DNA of 64,000 bases from Bacteroidales bacterium. Lineage in GTDB: Bacteria > Bacteroidota > Bacteroidia > Bacteroidales > UBA10428. The notes under the pieces were generated by a model that ran no database searches, was not told the origin of the DNA, and saw nothing but the letters and a program-made list of their open reading frames with translations. Both the position numbers and the translations under genes were made by a program. The stretch lies in the NCBI GenBank assembly GCA_016931575.1, contig JAFGEO010000055.1, forward strand, positions 1-64,000, read 5' to 3'. This document shows, piece after piece, positions 35,925 through 44,193 of this stretch (its first letter is position 1; every line of letters begins with the position of its first letter).

Positions 35925-38084
35925 TCAGCTTCCCGGCAGGAATTTGCGGTCGATTTTCATATACTCCTCAAGGGTCCTTTCAGCTTGCTCATACTCGGCG
36001 GGAATGGGCATGCCTGAATAAGTCCGGAAGTAAAGAAGGCAAGCATTTCGCCATTCGATGGCATCGCGAACCTGCATTTTAAGCAGGGATTGAACATGGC
36101 GAAAGCGCTCATCGTCTATACGGCCCTTAAGTTTTTCCCAGTCAGCCTGCATTTCTTTTACCTGATCAGTTCCAAGGTAATATTTGTAGCATAATTCATC
36201 CCAGAGTGTTCGTCCCGACTTCATTTTATAATCCCATGGAACATGATGGAACCAGAGCAAAAATTCTTCCGGGCAGGTCTTCAGGTTTGCGAATTTCTCA
36301 GCAACAGGCGGAAAATACTGACTAAGGGCATTACTCCCGCTTTTGGTACGGTCGAAACCGATACCCACAGTATCGGCCCGGTTATAGTAGGCCGAGGTCC
36401 AGTCTGCCCTCGGCTTATCTTTGATCCAGGGCCCCGGGCCGTAATGGTGGTGCCAGGCCATCTGATGATGAAGGCCCAACGGGGTACGATAGTTCACACC
36501 GGCTTCGCGCGACATCATCATGATTTTTTTCAGGATGCTGATAACTTCAGGATCTTCGGAGAAGGTCATCCGGATCCAGTCTTCAGCAATTTCCTCCGCG
36601 CTGAAGGAAGCATTCCAGGCCAGCCTGCCATAGGCATACCAGTTCGATTGTGCTATGGGATGCCCGCACCAGTTGCGGTCATCACCAATATTTGAAACCC
36701 CGGCCATCGCTGTTATGCTATGATCAAACAGGGAACCATCGATAACCCTGGCAACGGTGGATCCTTCCCCTTTTGCATAGGTGTCAGCGTCGAGGCATTC
36801 TTTATACAGAGGTGCAAGGTAGGTCAGGTGGATACCCTGGCCCAGGTATTCCTGTGTGATCTGGAACTCCATCATCAGGGAGGTATGTTCCATAGCTCCG
36901 AAAAGGGGGTGGAAGGGTTCCCGTGGCTGAAAATCAATGGCGCCATTCTTTACCTGGATCAGTACGTTCGCTTTAAATTGCTTATCCAGGGGGATAAATT
37001 CATTATAGGCCTGCTTTGCACGGTCTTCAGGCTCCTCATTTGAATAGACGAAGGCCCTCCACATCACCACTCCTCCGTGCGGGGCCAGGGCATTGGCCAG
37101 CAGGTTGGCCCCATCGCCGTGTGTCCGGCCATAGTTTTGTGGGCCCGGCTGTCCTTCAGAGTTGGCCTTGACCAGAAATCCCCCAAAATCAGGGATGTAG
37201 GTGTAGATCTCATCCACCTTAAGGGTCCACCACCTGATAACTTCTTCATCCAGTGGGTCTGCGGTTTCCAGTCCCCCGAGCTCTACCGGCGCACTGAAGC
37301 GGGCGGTAAGGTAAACCTTTATTCCATAGGGTCTGAATACATCAGCCAGTGCAGCTACCTTCTCCAGGTATTCGGCTGTCAGAACCTGGGCATCCGCGTT
37401 GACATTGGTCAGGGCAGTACCATTGATGCCAATTGAGGCGTTTGCCCTGGCGTAATCAACATACCTGGGATTGATATAATCCGGCAGGGTATGCCAGTCC
37501 CAAAGTGAATTTCCGGCATAGCCCCGTTCAACATGACCGTCCAGGTTATCCCAATGATTGAGCAGGCGGAGTTTTATTTCCGGCTGGTCCCTGACAGATA
37601 ATTCAGCAATACTTTGCCCGGTTTGTAGTAGCCGGAGGAATGAGTATGTGCCGTATAACAGCCCGATATCGGTATTGGCTGTTATGATGGTGGCTTTCCT
37701 GTTTCGATAGGGAGTTGTATAGATCACATAACCTTCATCCCCCAGGTCTTGCAGTTTGTTTTCAGCTTTCAGGGAGCGGATCATGGCTGAAGACGCCGGA
37801 GTGCCAATAATCAGAACATTACCGCTGGTTGGCTTATCAGCAAAGTGAACTTCTTTTCCCAGCATTCCCTCCAGCGCTAGTTCCAGTTCTGCTTTGATGG
37901 CAGCACAGGTCTCTGAGCTACCCTCAACTACAAGTTGCTCCAGGGCTTCATTGTATTCGTTTATCAGGGCTTCATTGCTGATTTTCTCATAGCGGAGCCA
38001 CAGCCTGTAGCCATCTTCAGCATGCAGGGTCATGATACTTGCCAGTATAAGCAAGATTAGGGATTGAATCTTCAGTTTACTCAT
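35925..38084 (-). CDS. aguA: Alpha-glucuronidase, glycoside hydrolase family 67
   Basis: A 719-residue exported GH67 enzyme that removes 4-O-methyl-glucuronic acid from the ends of xylo-oligosaccharides. A signal peptide (ILASIMTLHA) is followed by an N-terminal domain to about 150, then the (beta/alpha)8 core starting RLLNHWDNLDGHVERGYAG. Catalytic features: the acid Glu in KANSEGQPGPQ and the Asp/Glu pair in GAIDFQPREPFHPLFG. The C-terminal helical domain has YRTPLGLHHQMAWHHHYGPGPW. Length fits the family. Its signal peptide places it in the periplasm. No xylanase or SusCD genes are adjacent; it is divergent from aprB. Confidence 0.96.
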   Translation of the reverse strand: MSKLKIQSLILLILASIMTLHAEDGYRLWLRYEKISNEALINEYNEALEQLVVEGSSETCAAIKAELELALEGMLGKEVHFADKPTSGNVLIIGTPASSAMIRSLKAENKLQDLGDEGYVIYTTPYRNRKATIITANTDIGLLYGTYSFLRLLQTGQSIAELSVRDQPEIKLRLLNHWDNLDGHVERGYAGNSLWDWHTLPDYINPRYVDYARANASIGINGTALTNVNADAQVLTAEYLEKVAALADVFRPYGIKVYLTARFSAPVELGGLETADPLDEEVIRWWTLKVDEIYTYIPDFGGFLVKANSEGQPGPQNYGRTHGDGANLLANALAPHGGVVMWRAFVYSNEEPEDRAKQAYNEFIPLDKQFKANVLIQVKNGAIDFQPREPFHPLFGAMEHTSLMMEFQITQEYLGQGIHLTYLAPLYKECLDADTYAKGEGSTVARVIDGSLFDHSITAMAGVSNIGDDRNWCGHPIAQSNWYAYGRLAWNASFSAEEIAEDWIRMTFSEDPEVISILKKIMMMSREAGVNYRTPLGLHHQMAWHHHYGPGPWIKDKPRADWTSAYYNRADTVGIGFDRTKSGSNALSQYFPPVAEKFANLKTCPEEFLLWFHHVPWDYKMKSGRTLWDELCYKYYLGTDQVKEMQADWEKLKGRIDDERFRHVQSLLKMQVRDAIEWRNACLLYFRTYSGMPIPAEYEQAERTLEEYMKIDRKFLPGS

Positions 38085-38306
38085 TTTCGCAGGAATTAAC
38101 GGTTCTTCGAACTAAAGATATTGATTTTTATGTATTCCTGAAAACTTAGGGTCAAACATCCCCGGTTTCTTAAATTCAGTATAAATAATATTTATTTTTG
38201 AACAATTGGCACTCCTATCATGCATGCTGCCAGTATTTTACTTACAATTTATCAGGCAGAAATCATAGTCATTAGCACTCAGGGCGGTGCAGTTTAAATA
38301 TTTTAG

Positions 38307-38314
38307 TATGTTTG
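38307..38314 (+). promoter_or_regulatory. -7 promoter box before the apr-qmo operon
   Basis: TATGTTTG, an exact TAnnTTTG match, 31 bases before the aprB ATG, implying a leader of about 25 bases. A second exact match, TATTTTTG, lies at 38193-38200. Neither has a clear -33 TTTG at normal spacing. A Bacteroidota-type promoter here would indicate that the operon is adapted to its host. Confidence 0.45.
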
Positions 38315-38345
38315 TGTTTATCCTAATACTAACAATTAAGCCATT

Positions 38346-38783
38346 ATGCCAAGTTTTGTTATCACTGAAAAATGCGACGGTTGTAAAGCTCAGGACCGGA
38401 CCGCCTGTCAGTACATCTGCCCGAACGATCTGATGGTACTTGATAAAGAGAAGAACAAGGCCTTTAACCGTGCGGTGGAAATGTGCTGGGAATGTTACAG
38501 CTGTGTAAAGATATGCCCAACGCAGGCCATAGAGATAAGGGGCTATGCCGATTTCATGCCACTTGGAGCTGTAGTTCAACCCATGCGCAGCACAGATGCC
38601 ATTATGTGGGCGGTTAAATTTCGCAACAAATCTGTCAAACGGTTCAAGTTTCCGATACGCACAACACCGGAAGGCAGTATTGTACCTGATGCTGGGTTTA
38701 ATACCGGAACCACAGATCTCAGGAGTCCTCTTCTGAGAACCGAACCGGACTCTCTTGGTACGGATCTTTTTACCGGGCTGTAG
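38346..38783 (+). CDS. aprB: Adenylylsulfate (APS) reductase beta subunit, ferredoxin-like
   Basis: A 145-residue iron-sulfur subunit of dissimilatory APS reductase, cytoplasmic; it passes electrons between the quinone-linked Qmo complex and the FAD of AprA. Two [4Fe-4S] clusters are encoded by the cysteines in EKCDGCKAQDRTACQYICP and MCWECYSCVKICP; the Trp in the second (CWEC) is the conserved electron-relay residue. The middle segment GYADFMPLGAVVQPMR and the strand RFKFPIRTTPEGSI match AprB rather than a generic ferredoxin. The C-terminal tail, which wraps AprA in known structures, is present but short. First gene of aprBA-qmoABC. Confidence 0.96.
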   Translation: MPSFVITEKCDGCKAQDRTACQYICPNDLMVLDKEKNKAFNRAVEMCWECYSCVKICPTQAIEIRGYADFMPLGAVVQPMRSTDAIMWAVKFRNKSVKRFKFPIRTTPEGSIVPDAGFNTGTTDLRSPLLRTEPDSLGTDLFTGL

Positions 38784-38848
38784 GCATCTTTATTTTCGGA
38801 GCTTCTCCATTTTTTTTGAATCCTCATTTTAATCCATACTTAAATACC

Positions 38849-40741
38849 ATGATTTCTGAACAGTTTGAAACCGTCATAATAGAAACCGACCTCCTGATCG
38901 TGGGTGGGGGCATGGCCGCCTGTGGTGCTGCTTTCGAAGCCGCGCACTGGGCAAAACAGCATAAGCTGAAAGTATGCCTTGTAGATAAAGCCGCCATGGA
39001 ACGAAGCGGGGCAGTGGCCATGGGACTTTCTGCCATCAATTTGTACCTTGGGTTAAAGGAGGGAAAGAATACCATCAGCGATTATATCAATTATGTGAAA
39101 ACAGACCTGATGGGTATTGCCAGGGATGATCTGGTAGCCAATATCGCCCGCCATGTCGACTCCACTGTGCACCTCTTTGAAAAATGGGGGCTCCCGATCT
39201 GGAAGGATGAAGAAGGTAAGTATGTTAATGAAGGGCGCTGGCAGATCATGATCCATGGCGAATCCTATAAATCCATAGTCTCTGAGGCTGCGAAAAATGC
39301 ACTGAAAGAACTCGGTGAGGACGGGCAGTATTTTGAAAGGGTATTCATCACAGAACCGATTATGAACGGTGACCGGTGTGTTGGTGCAGCAGGTTTCAGT
39401 GTGAGGGAGAATAAGTTTTACATTTTTAAGGCAAAATCGGTCCTGGATGTGATGGGAGGGGCAGTGCATGTCTTCCGTCCGCGATCTGTAGGTGAGGGTC
39501 TTGGCCGTTCATGGTATCCCCCTTTCAATTCGGGTGCGGGCAGTTACTTTACCCTAAAGGCCGGTGCCGAAATGACCTGTCAGGAAGTGCGCTTTGTGCC
39601 GGTACGTTTTAAAGATTCTTATGGTCCGGTAGGGGCATGGTTCCTGCTATTCAAAGCAAAAGCTACCAATGCCAAAGGTGAAGATTACATGGAAACCCGT
39701 GCGGCCGAACTGGAAAAATGGGCACCCTACGGTACCGCAAAACCTACACCTGCCAACCTGCGGAATTACCTGATGATGCTTGAAGTTGAAGCCGGGAACG
39801 GACCCATCTATATGCGCACAGACGAAGCTATCAGGGAGCTTGTAGCAAATATTCCGGATGAAAAGCAGGCAAAACGAAAGCTAAAGGAACTGGAATCGGA
39901 AGCCTGGGAAGACTTTCTGGATATGACCGTCAGCCAGGCCCTCAACTGGGCAGCGCACAACATCATGCCTGAGGAAACCCCATCCGAAATTGCTGCATGT
40001 GAACCTTATTTCATAAGTTCCCATTCGGGGGCATCAGGGGCCTGGATAAGCGGACCTGCCGATCTTTCCCCTGAGGGTTACCATTGGGGATACACGAATA
40101 TGACTACCATAAAAGGCTTGTTCGCCGCCGGAGATGCTTCCGGTGCCTCTTCCCATAAGTTTTCTTCCGGATCGTTTACGGAAGGAAGGATCGCGGCCAA
40201 ATCAGCCCTGGCTTTTTGCGCAGATAATCCAGGGACAGTGTCTTTTACCGAAGATCAGATCGAAGCGCTGAAGACCAGGATCCTGCAGCCCCTGCAGACC
40301 TTTGAAGAGCATAAGAATTATGCCAATGATGAGGATGTGAACCCTAACTTCATCAAACCCAAGATGTTCATGTTCCGCCTTCAGAAGATCATGGATGAAT
40401 ATGCCGGAGGTGCATCGGTTGGTTTTAAAACCTCTGAAAAGCTGATGGAGAAGGGGCTTGAATTCTTACAATACATGCACGAGGATTCGGATAAGCTGGC
40501 TGCAAAAGACCTGAACGAGCTGATGCGCTGCTGGGAGAATATCCACCGGCTATGGCAGGCTGATGCCCATATCAGGACCATGCTCTTCCGCGAAGAAACC
40601 CGCTGGCCGGGGTATTATTTCCGTACTGACTTCCCGGAGATGAAGGGCGACTGGAAATGTTTTGCCAATTGCCGCTGGAATCCGGAAACTACTGAGTGGG
40701 AAATGACGAAGCGGGAGATTAAAGAATTAACAAATAAGTGA
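38849..40741 (+). CDS. aprA: Adenylylsulfate (APS) reductase alpha subunit, FAD flavoprotein
   Basis: The catalytic subunit interconverting APS with sulfite plus AMP. The ATG at 38849 (630 residues) is preferred to the TTG at 38816. A fumarate-reductase-type FAD domain opens TDLLIVGGGMAACGAAFEA. Residues corresponding to the Archaeoglobus substrate site are seen: Trp in GRSWYPPF (222), Arg in VPVRFKDSYGPVGAWF (253) and His in SSHSGASGAW (392). The Trp-Arg spacing of 31 equals the known enzyme (234/265). The loop after the His reads SHSGASGAWISGP and seems to lack the Cys I recall in classical SHSGCCG-type enzymes. It lies 65 bases after aprB and pairs with it as a heterodimer. Confidence 0.96.
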   Translation: MISEQFETVIIETDLLIVGGGMAACGAAFEAAHWAKQHKLKVCLVDKAAMERSGAVAMGLSAINLYLGLKEGKNTISDYINYVKTDLMGIARDDLVANIARHVDSTVHLFEKWGLPIWKDEEGKYVNEGRWQIMIHGESYKSIVSEAAKNALKELGEDGQYFERVFITEPIMNGDRCVGAAGFSVRENKFYIFKAKSVLDVMGGAVHVFRPRSVGEGLGRSWYPPFNSGAGSYFTLKAGAEMTCQEVRFVPVRFKDSYGPVGAWFLLFKAKATNAKGEDYMETRAAELEKWAPYGTAKPTPANLRNYLMMLEVEAGNGPIYMRTDEAIRELVANIPDEKQAKRKLKELESEAWEDFLDMTVSQALNWAAHNIMPEETPSEIAACEPYFISSHSGASGAWISGPADLSPEGYHWGYTNMTTIKGLFAAGDASGASSHKFSSGSFTEGRIAAKSALAFCADNPGTVSFTEDQIEALKTRILQPLQTFEEHKNYANDEDVNPNFIKPKMFMFRLQKIMDEYAGGASVGFKTSEKLMEKGLEFLQYMHEDSDKLAAKDLNELMRCWENIHRLWQADAHIRTMLFREETRWPGYYFRTDFPEMKGDWKCFANCRWNPETTEWEMTKREIKELTNK

Positions 40742-40808
40742 TCAGGGACTAGTTGAAAGTGATACAGTAAAAGAGCGAATTGCTAACCAGCTTAAGGCAA
40801 GAAAATCT

Positions 40809-42047
40809 ATGTCAAAACCAACTAAAAAACCAGTTCTGGTCATCGGAGGAGGAATGAGTGGGATCACTGCAGCAGTCGAAATTGCAGAGACGGGACGTGA
40901 CGTAGTCCTTGTTGAGAAAGACAGCTACCTGGGCGGGAATGTGGTTCGGATGAATAATTATTTTCCGAAGTTGTGCCCGCCGGCCTGTGGTCTTGAGATC
41001 AATTTCCGTCGTATCCGGCAGAGCTCCAGGATAAAAGTATTTACCCAAACTGAAGTCAAATCATTGGAAGGTAGTCGGGGCGATTATCGCGTCCGTTTGC
41101 ATCAGGCACCTCAGTATGTCAGTGACCTGTGCACTGCCTGTGGTAAATGCGCTGAAGTATGCCCTGAAGAAGGCCCGGGTGAATTCAATCTTGGTCTGGA
41201 TAAAGAAAAGGCCATTGGTTTACCCCATGCCATGGCTTTTCCTCATAAGTTCTCCATACATCAAAAATCCTGCAGATTTGAAGATTGTGGCGAGTGTGCA
41301 AAGGTCTGCACCTACCAGGCTATCGATCTAAAAGCTGAAGCAAAGGATATCCCTATCGAAGTGGAATCGGTGGTTGTTGCCACAGGATGGAAGAATTACG
41401 ATGCCTCGCTCCTGGAAGGCCTGCATTATGCGGAAAACCCTGATGTTGTCACCAATGTGGAATTTGAACGGCTGATGGCTCCATCCGGACCCGGAGAGGG
41501 TAGACTTCTGCGTCCATCCGATAAGCAGGAGCCAAAGGAGATAGTATTTGTTCAATGTGCGGGTTCACGGGATGAGAACCACCTGCCTTATTGTTCGGCA
41601 GTATGTTGTTCAGCTTCCCTGAAACATGCCCTGACAGTCCAGGAAAAGTATCCCGATACTCATATCAGGATCTTCTACATCGATCTTCGGGTGATGGGAA
41701 GAAACGAGGATTTTCTGGAGCGGGTGTCGCGGAATCCGAAAATTGAACTTATCAAAGGAAAACTTGCACAAATCAGGGCTGACAGGGAAACCGGTAAGCT
41801 GGAGGTGGAAGCTGAAGACATTATGGCCTGCAGGAAAGTAAGGTATGAAGCTGACCTCGTTGTTCTGGCCACCGGAATAGTCCCGCAACTTCCCGATATA
41901 GACCTTTCGACAGGGTTTTCCGGGTTTATCAACGCAAAGCAGTCTTCAGGTATCTATCCCGCTGCCTGCTGTAAAAGACCCATGGATGTTTCCGCATCTG
42001 TGAAAGATGCTACCGCAGCAGCACTTAAAGCAATTCAGTTAACTTAA
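40809..42047 (+). CDS. qmoA: Quinone-interacting membrane-bound oxidoreductase subunit QmoA
   Basis: A 412-residue HdrA-like flavoprotein, close to the length of Desulfovibrio QmoA. FAD motif VIGGGMSGITAA (12-21) and a second nucleotide site VVVATGW (188-194). Fe-S motifs: CTACGKCAEVCPEEGPGEF (C108, C111, C114, C118) and CRFEDCGECAKVC (C155-C167). The block FVQCAGSRDENHLPYCSAVCC is the HdrA/Qmo family mark. Peripheral cytoplasmic subunit relaying electrons between QmoC and, presumably, AprBA. Follows aprA by 67 bases in the same operon. Confidence 0.96.
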   Translation: MSKPTKKPVLVIGGGMSGITAAVEIAETGRDVVLVEKDSYLGGNVVRMNNYFPKLCPPACGLEINFRRIRQSSRIKVFTQTEVKSLEGSRGDYRVRLHQAPQYVSDLCTACGKCAEVCPEEGPGEFNLGLDKEKAIGLPHAMAFPHKFSIHQKSCRFEDCGECAKVCTYQAIDLKAEAKDIPIEVESVVVATGWKNYDASLLEGLHYAENPDVVTNVEFERLMAPSGPGEGRLLRPSDKQEPKEIVFVQCAGSRDENHLPYCSAVCCSASLKHALTVQEKYPDTHIRIFYIDLRVMGRNEDFLERVSRNPKIELIKGKLAQIRADRETGKLEVEAEDIMACRKVRYEADLVVLATGIVPQLPDIDLSTGFSGFINAKQSSGIYPAACCKRPMDVSASVKDATAAALKAIQLT

Positions 42048-42058
42048 TGCAGTAAAAG

Positions 42059-44173
42059 TTGGAAAGAAAAACGGGCATATTTATTTGTAAAGGATGTGAT
42101 ATCTGTACCCGGATAGATACAGATCAGCTGGCTGCTTCATCGGCAGATGAAACTGTCAGGGTAGTGAGAGGGCATTCTGCACTTTGTTCAGCCAGTGGCT
42201 ATCAGTTAATCATGGAAGCCATCGGGAAAGAAGATCTGAATGCTGTAATACTTGCTGCATGCTCACCACGGGAAAAGTCGGATGTATTTACTTTCCCGGA
42301 CTCCCTGCTTACCGAAAGGGTGAACCTGAGGGAACAGGTTGCCTGGAGTCTTGAAGGGGATGAACAGGACAGACAACTGGCTGCACAGGATTACATCCGG
42401 ATGGCTGTTGCCCGCCTGAAGAGCATCCGGAATCCGCAGCCCTTTATCCCTAAGGATCTTTCGGATGAGATCCTTGTCGTGGGTGCCGGGATCACTGGGA
42501 TCACCGCAGCCCTGGAAGGCGCCAAAGCAGGATATAAAGTGCATCTTATTGAGAAGGAAGCACAGGCTGGGGGCTGGTCTGCCCGCCTGCACAGGCAAAT
42601 GCCTTCAGCCCCTCCATACGAAACACTTCGGGAACCTGTGTACCTTGAAGCATTGAAGGAGCTGGAGTCAACTCAAAATATTGTACTCAGAACTTCCACT
42701 ACCATCGAAAAGATTGAAGGTCAGCCGGGGGATTTCACAGTAAAGCTGAGCACAAGGGGTGAAGAATCCCTGAAAGTAGGTGCCGTGGTTTCTGCCATGG
42801 GATGGAAACCCTACGATCCAACCCGATTGTCGTCACTCGGTTATGGATTGTCGGACAGGATAGTGACAAATGTGGAGTTTGAGGAGAAAATAAAGGCTGA
42901 TCCGAAAGGAAAGTTGCCAGGGAGAATTTTATTCGTCCAGTGTGCCGGATCCAGGAACAGGGAGCATTTACCGTATTGTTCCAATTTTTGCTGTGGCACA
43001 TCGCTGAAACAGGCGAAATATATCAGGGAAAGCAACCCGGACTCTTCCGTGTTCATTATATACAAAGATATCCGTACACCGGGAACTTATGAAGGATTGT
43101 ATAAAAGTGTTCAGGCAGATGACCAGGTGTTCTTTACAAAAGGGGAAGTGCAGGCTATTGATATAGTGGAGGATGGCCTCAGTGTTGTTATGCATAACAC
43201 GCTTCTGGGAGAAGAGGTAAGCCTGAAAGTTGACCTGGTGGTCCTGGCAACCGGAATGGTACCCGCCGGGACCGATGATCTTAACCTGTCATACCGGCAG
43301 GGTAGGGCATTGCCGGAATTAAAATATAAGTTCCCTGATTCTCATTTCATCTGTTTTCCTTACGAAACAAGGCGGACCGGGATCTATGCTGCCGGATGCG
43401 TCAGGGCTCCCATGGACATAACTTCTTCGGAGGAGGATGCTGCAGGGGCCATGCTTAAAGCCATTCAGTGCATCGAGGCAACACGGCGGGGAGAGGCAGT
43501 GCATCCCCGTTCGGGGGATATCTCTTACCCTGAGCTCTACATGGAGCGTTGTACTGATTGTAAAAGGTGTACGGAAGAATGCCCCTTCGGGAGCTATGAT
43601 GAAACTGAAAAAGGCACACCACAGCCAAATCCAACCCGATGCCGGCGTTGCGGCATTTGCATGGGTTCGTGCCCGGAGCGCGTGATAAGCTTTGCAGATT
43701 ATTCCGTTAATTCAATTTCGGCAATGATTAAAGCTGTAGAAATTCCGGATGAGTTCGAGGAAAAACCCCGGATCCTGGTATTCGTCTGTGAAAATGATGC
43801 TTACCCTGCATTTGACATGGCTGCTCAAAAAGGTCTCAAATGGAACCCTTGCATTCGGGTGATCCCGGTAAGGTGTATAGGATCCATTAATAAAGTATGG
43901 ATCTCCGATGCCCTTTCCTGTGGTTACGACGGGATCCTTCAAATAGGCTGCAAGCCTGGTGACGATTACCAGTGCCACTTCATTCATGGCAGCGAGCTGA
44001 CAGAAACACGAGGGGAGAATATACAGGAAACCCTGCAAACCATGATGCTGGAGCCGGAACGCATCCGAACCGAATTTGTTGAAATTACGGAGTATAACCG
44101 AATCCCTGAGATCATCTCGGAATATTTGGAGGAGATTGAGCTCATCGGACCGAATCCATTTAAGGGGATGTAA
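42059..44173 (+). CDS. qmoB: Quinone-interacting membrane-bound oxidoreductase subunit QmoB
   Basis: A 704-residue HdrA-like flavoprotein with a C-terminal MvhD-like domain. The start is TTG at 42059; it is accepted because it yields the usual short N-terminus with CKGCDIC (10-16), and no upstream ATG fits in the 11-base gap after qmoA. FAD motif VVGAGITGITAALEGA, then FVQCAGSRNREHLPYCSNFCC. Two [4Fe-4S] motifs near 500-545: CTDCKRCTEECPFG and CRRCGICMGSCPE. The MvhD-like tail starts ILVFVCENDAYPA and keeps cysteines (VRCIGSI, IGCKPGDDYQCHF). With QmoA it forms the cytoplasmic module. Confidence 0.95.
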   Translation: MERKTGIFICKGCDICTRIDTDQLAASSADETVRVVRGHSALCSASGYQLIMEAIGKEDLNAVILAACSPREKSDVFTFPDSLLTERVNLREQVAWSLEGDEQDRQLAAQDYIRMAVARLKSIRNPQPFIPKDLSDEILVVGAGITGITAALEGAKAGYKVHLIEKEAQAGGWSARLHRQMPSAPPYETLREPVYLEALKELESTQNIVLRTSTTIEKIEGQPGDFTVKLSTRGEESLKVGAVVSAMGWKPYDPTRLSSLGYGLSDRIVTNVEFEEKIKADPKGKLPGRILFVQCAGSRNREHLPYCSNFCCGTSLKQAKYIRESNPDSSVFIIYKDIRTPGTYEGLYKSVQADDQVFFTKGEVQAIDIVEDGLSVVMHNTLLGEEVSLKVDLVVLATGMVPAGTDDLNLSYRQGRALPELKYKFPDSHFICFPYETRRTGIYAAGCVRAPMDITSSEEDAAGAMLKAIQCIEATRRGEAVHPRSGDISYPELYMERCTDCKRCTEECPFGSYDETEKGTPQPNPTRCRRCGICMGSCPERVISFADYSVNSISAMIKAVEIPDEFEEKPRILVFVCENDAYPAFDMAAQKGLKWNPCIRVIPVRCIGSINKVWISDALSCGYDGILQIGCKPGDDYQCHFIHGSELTETRGENIQETLQTMMLEPERIRTEFVEITEYNRIPEIISEYLEEIELIGPNPFKGM

Positions 44174-44193
44174 TTACTTGATAAGTAAAATGT

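Noticed and set aside
38849-40741. AprA as a fumarate reductase or succinate dehydrogenase flavoprotein
   Set aside because: It shares only the FAD-domain fold. The adjacent AprB with its CWEC motif, and the RFKDSYGPVGAWF and SSHSG residues, fit APS reductase, and the neighbours are qmoABC.
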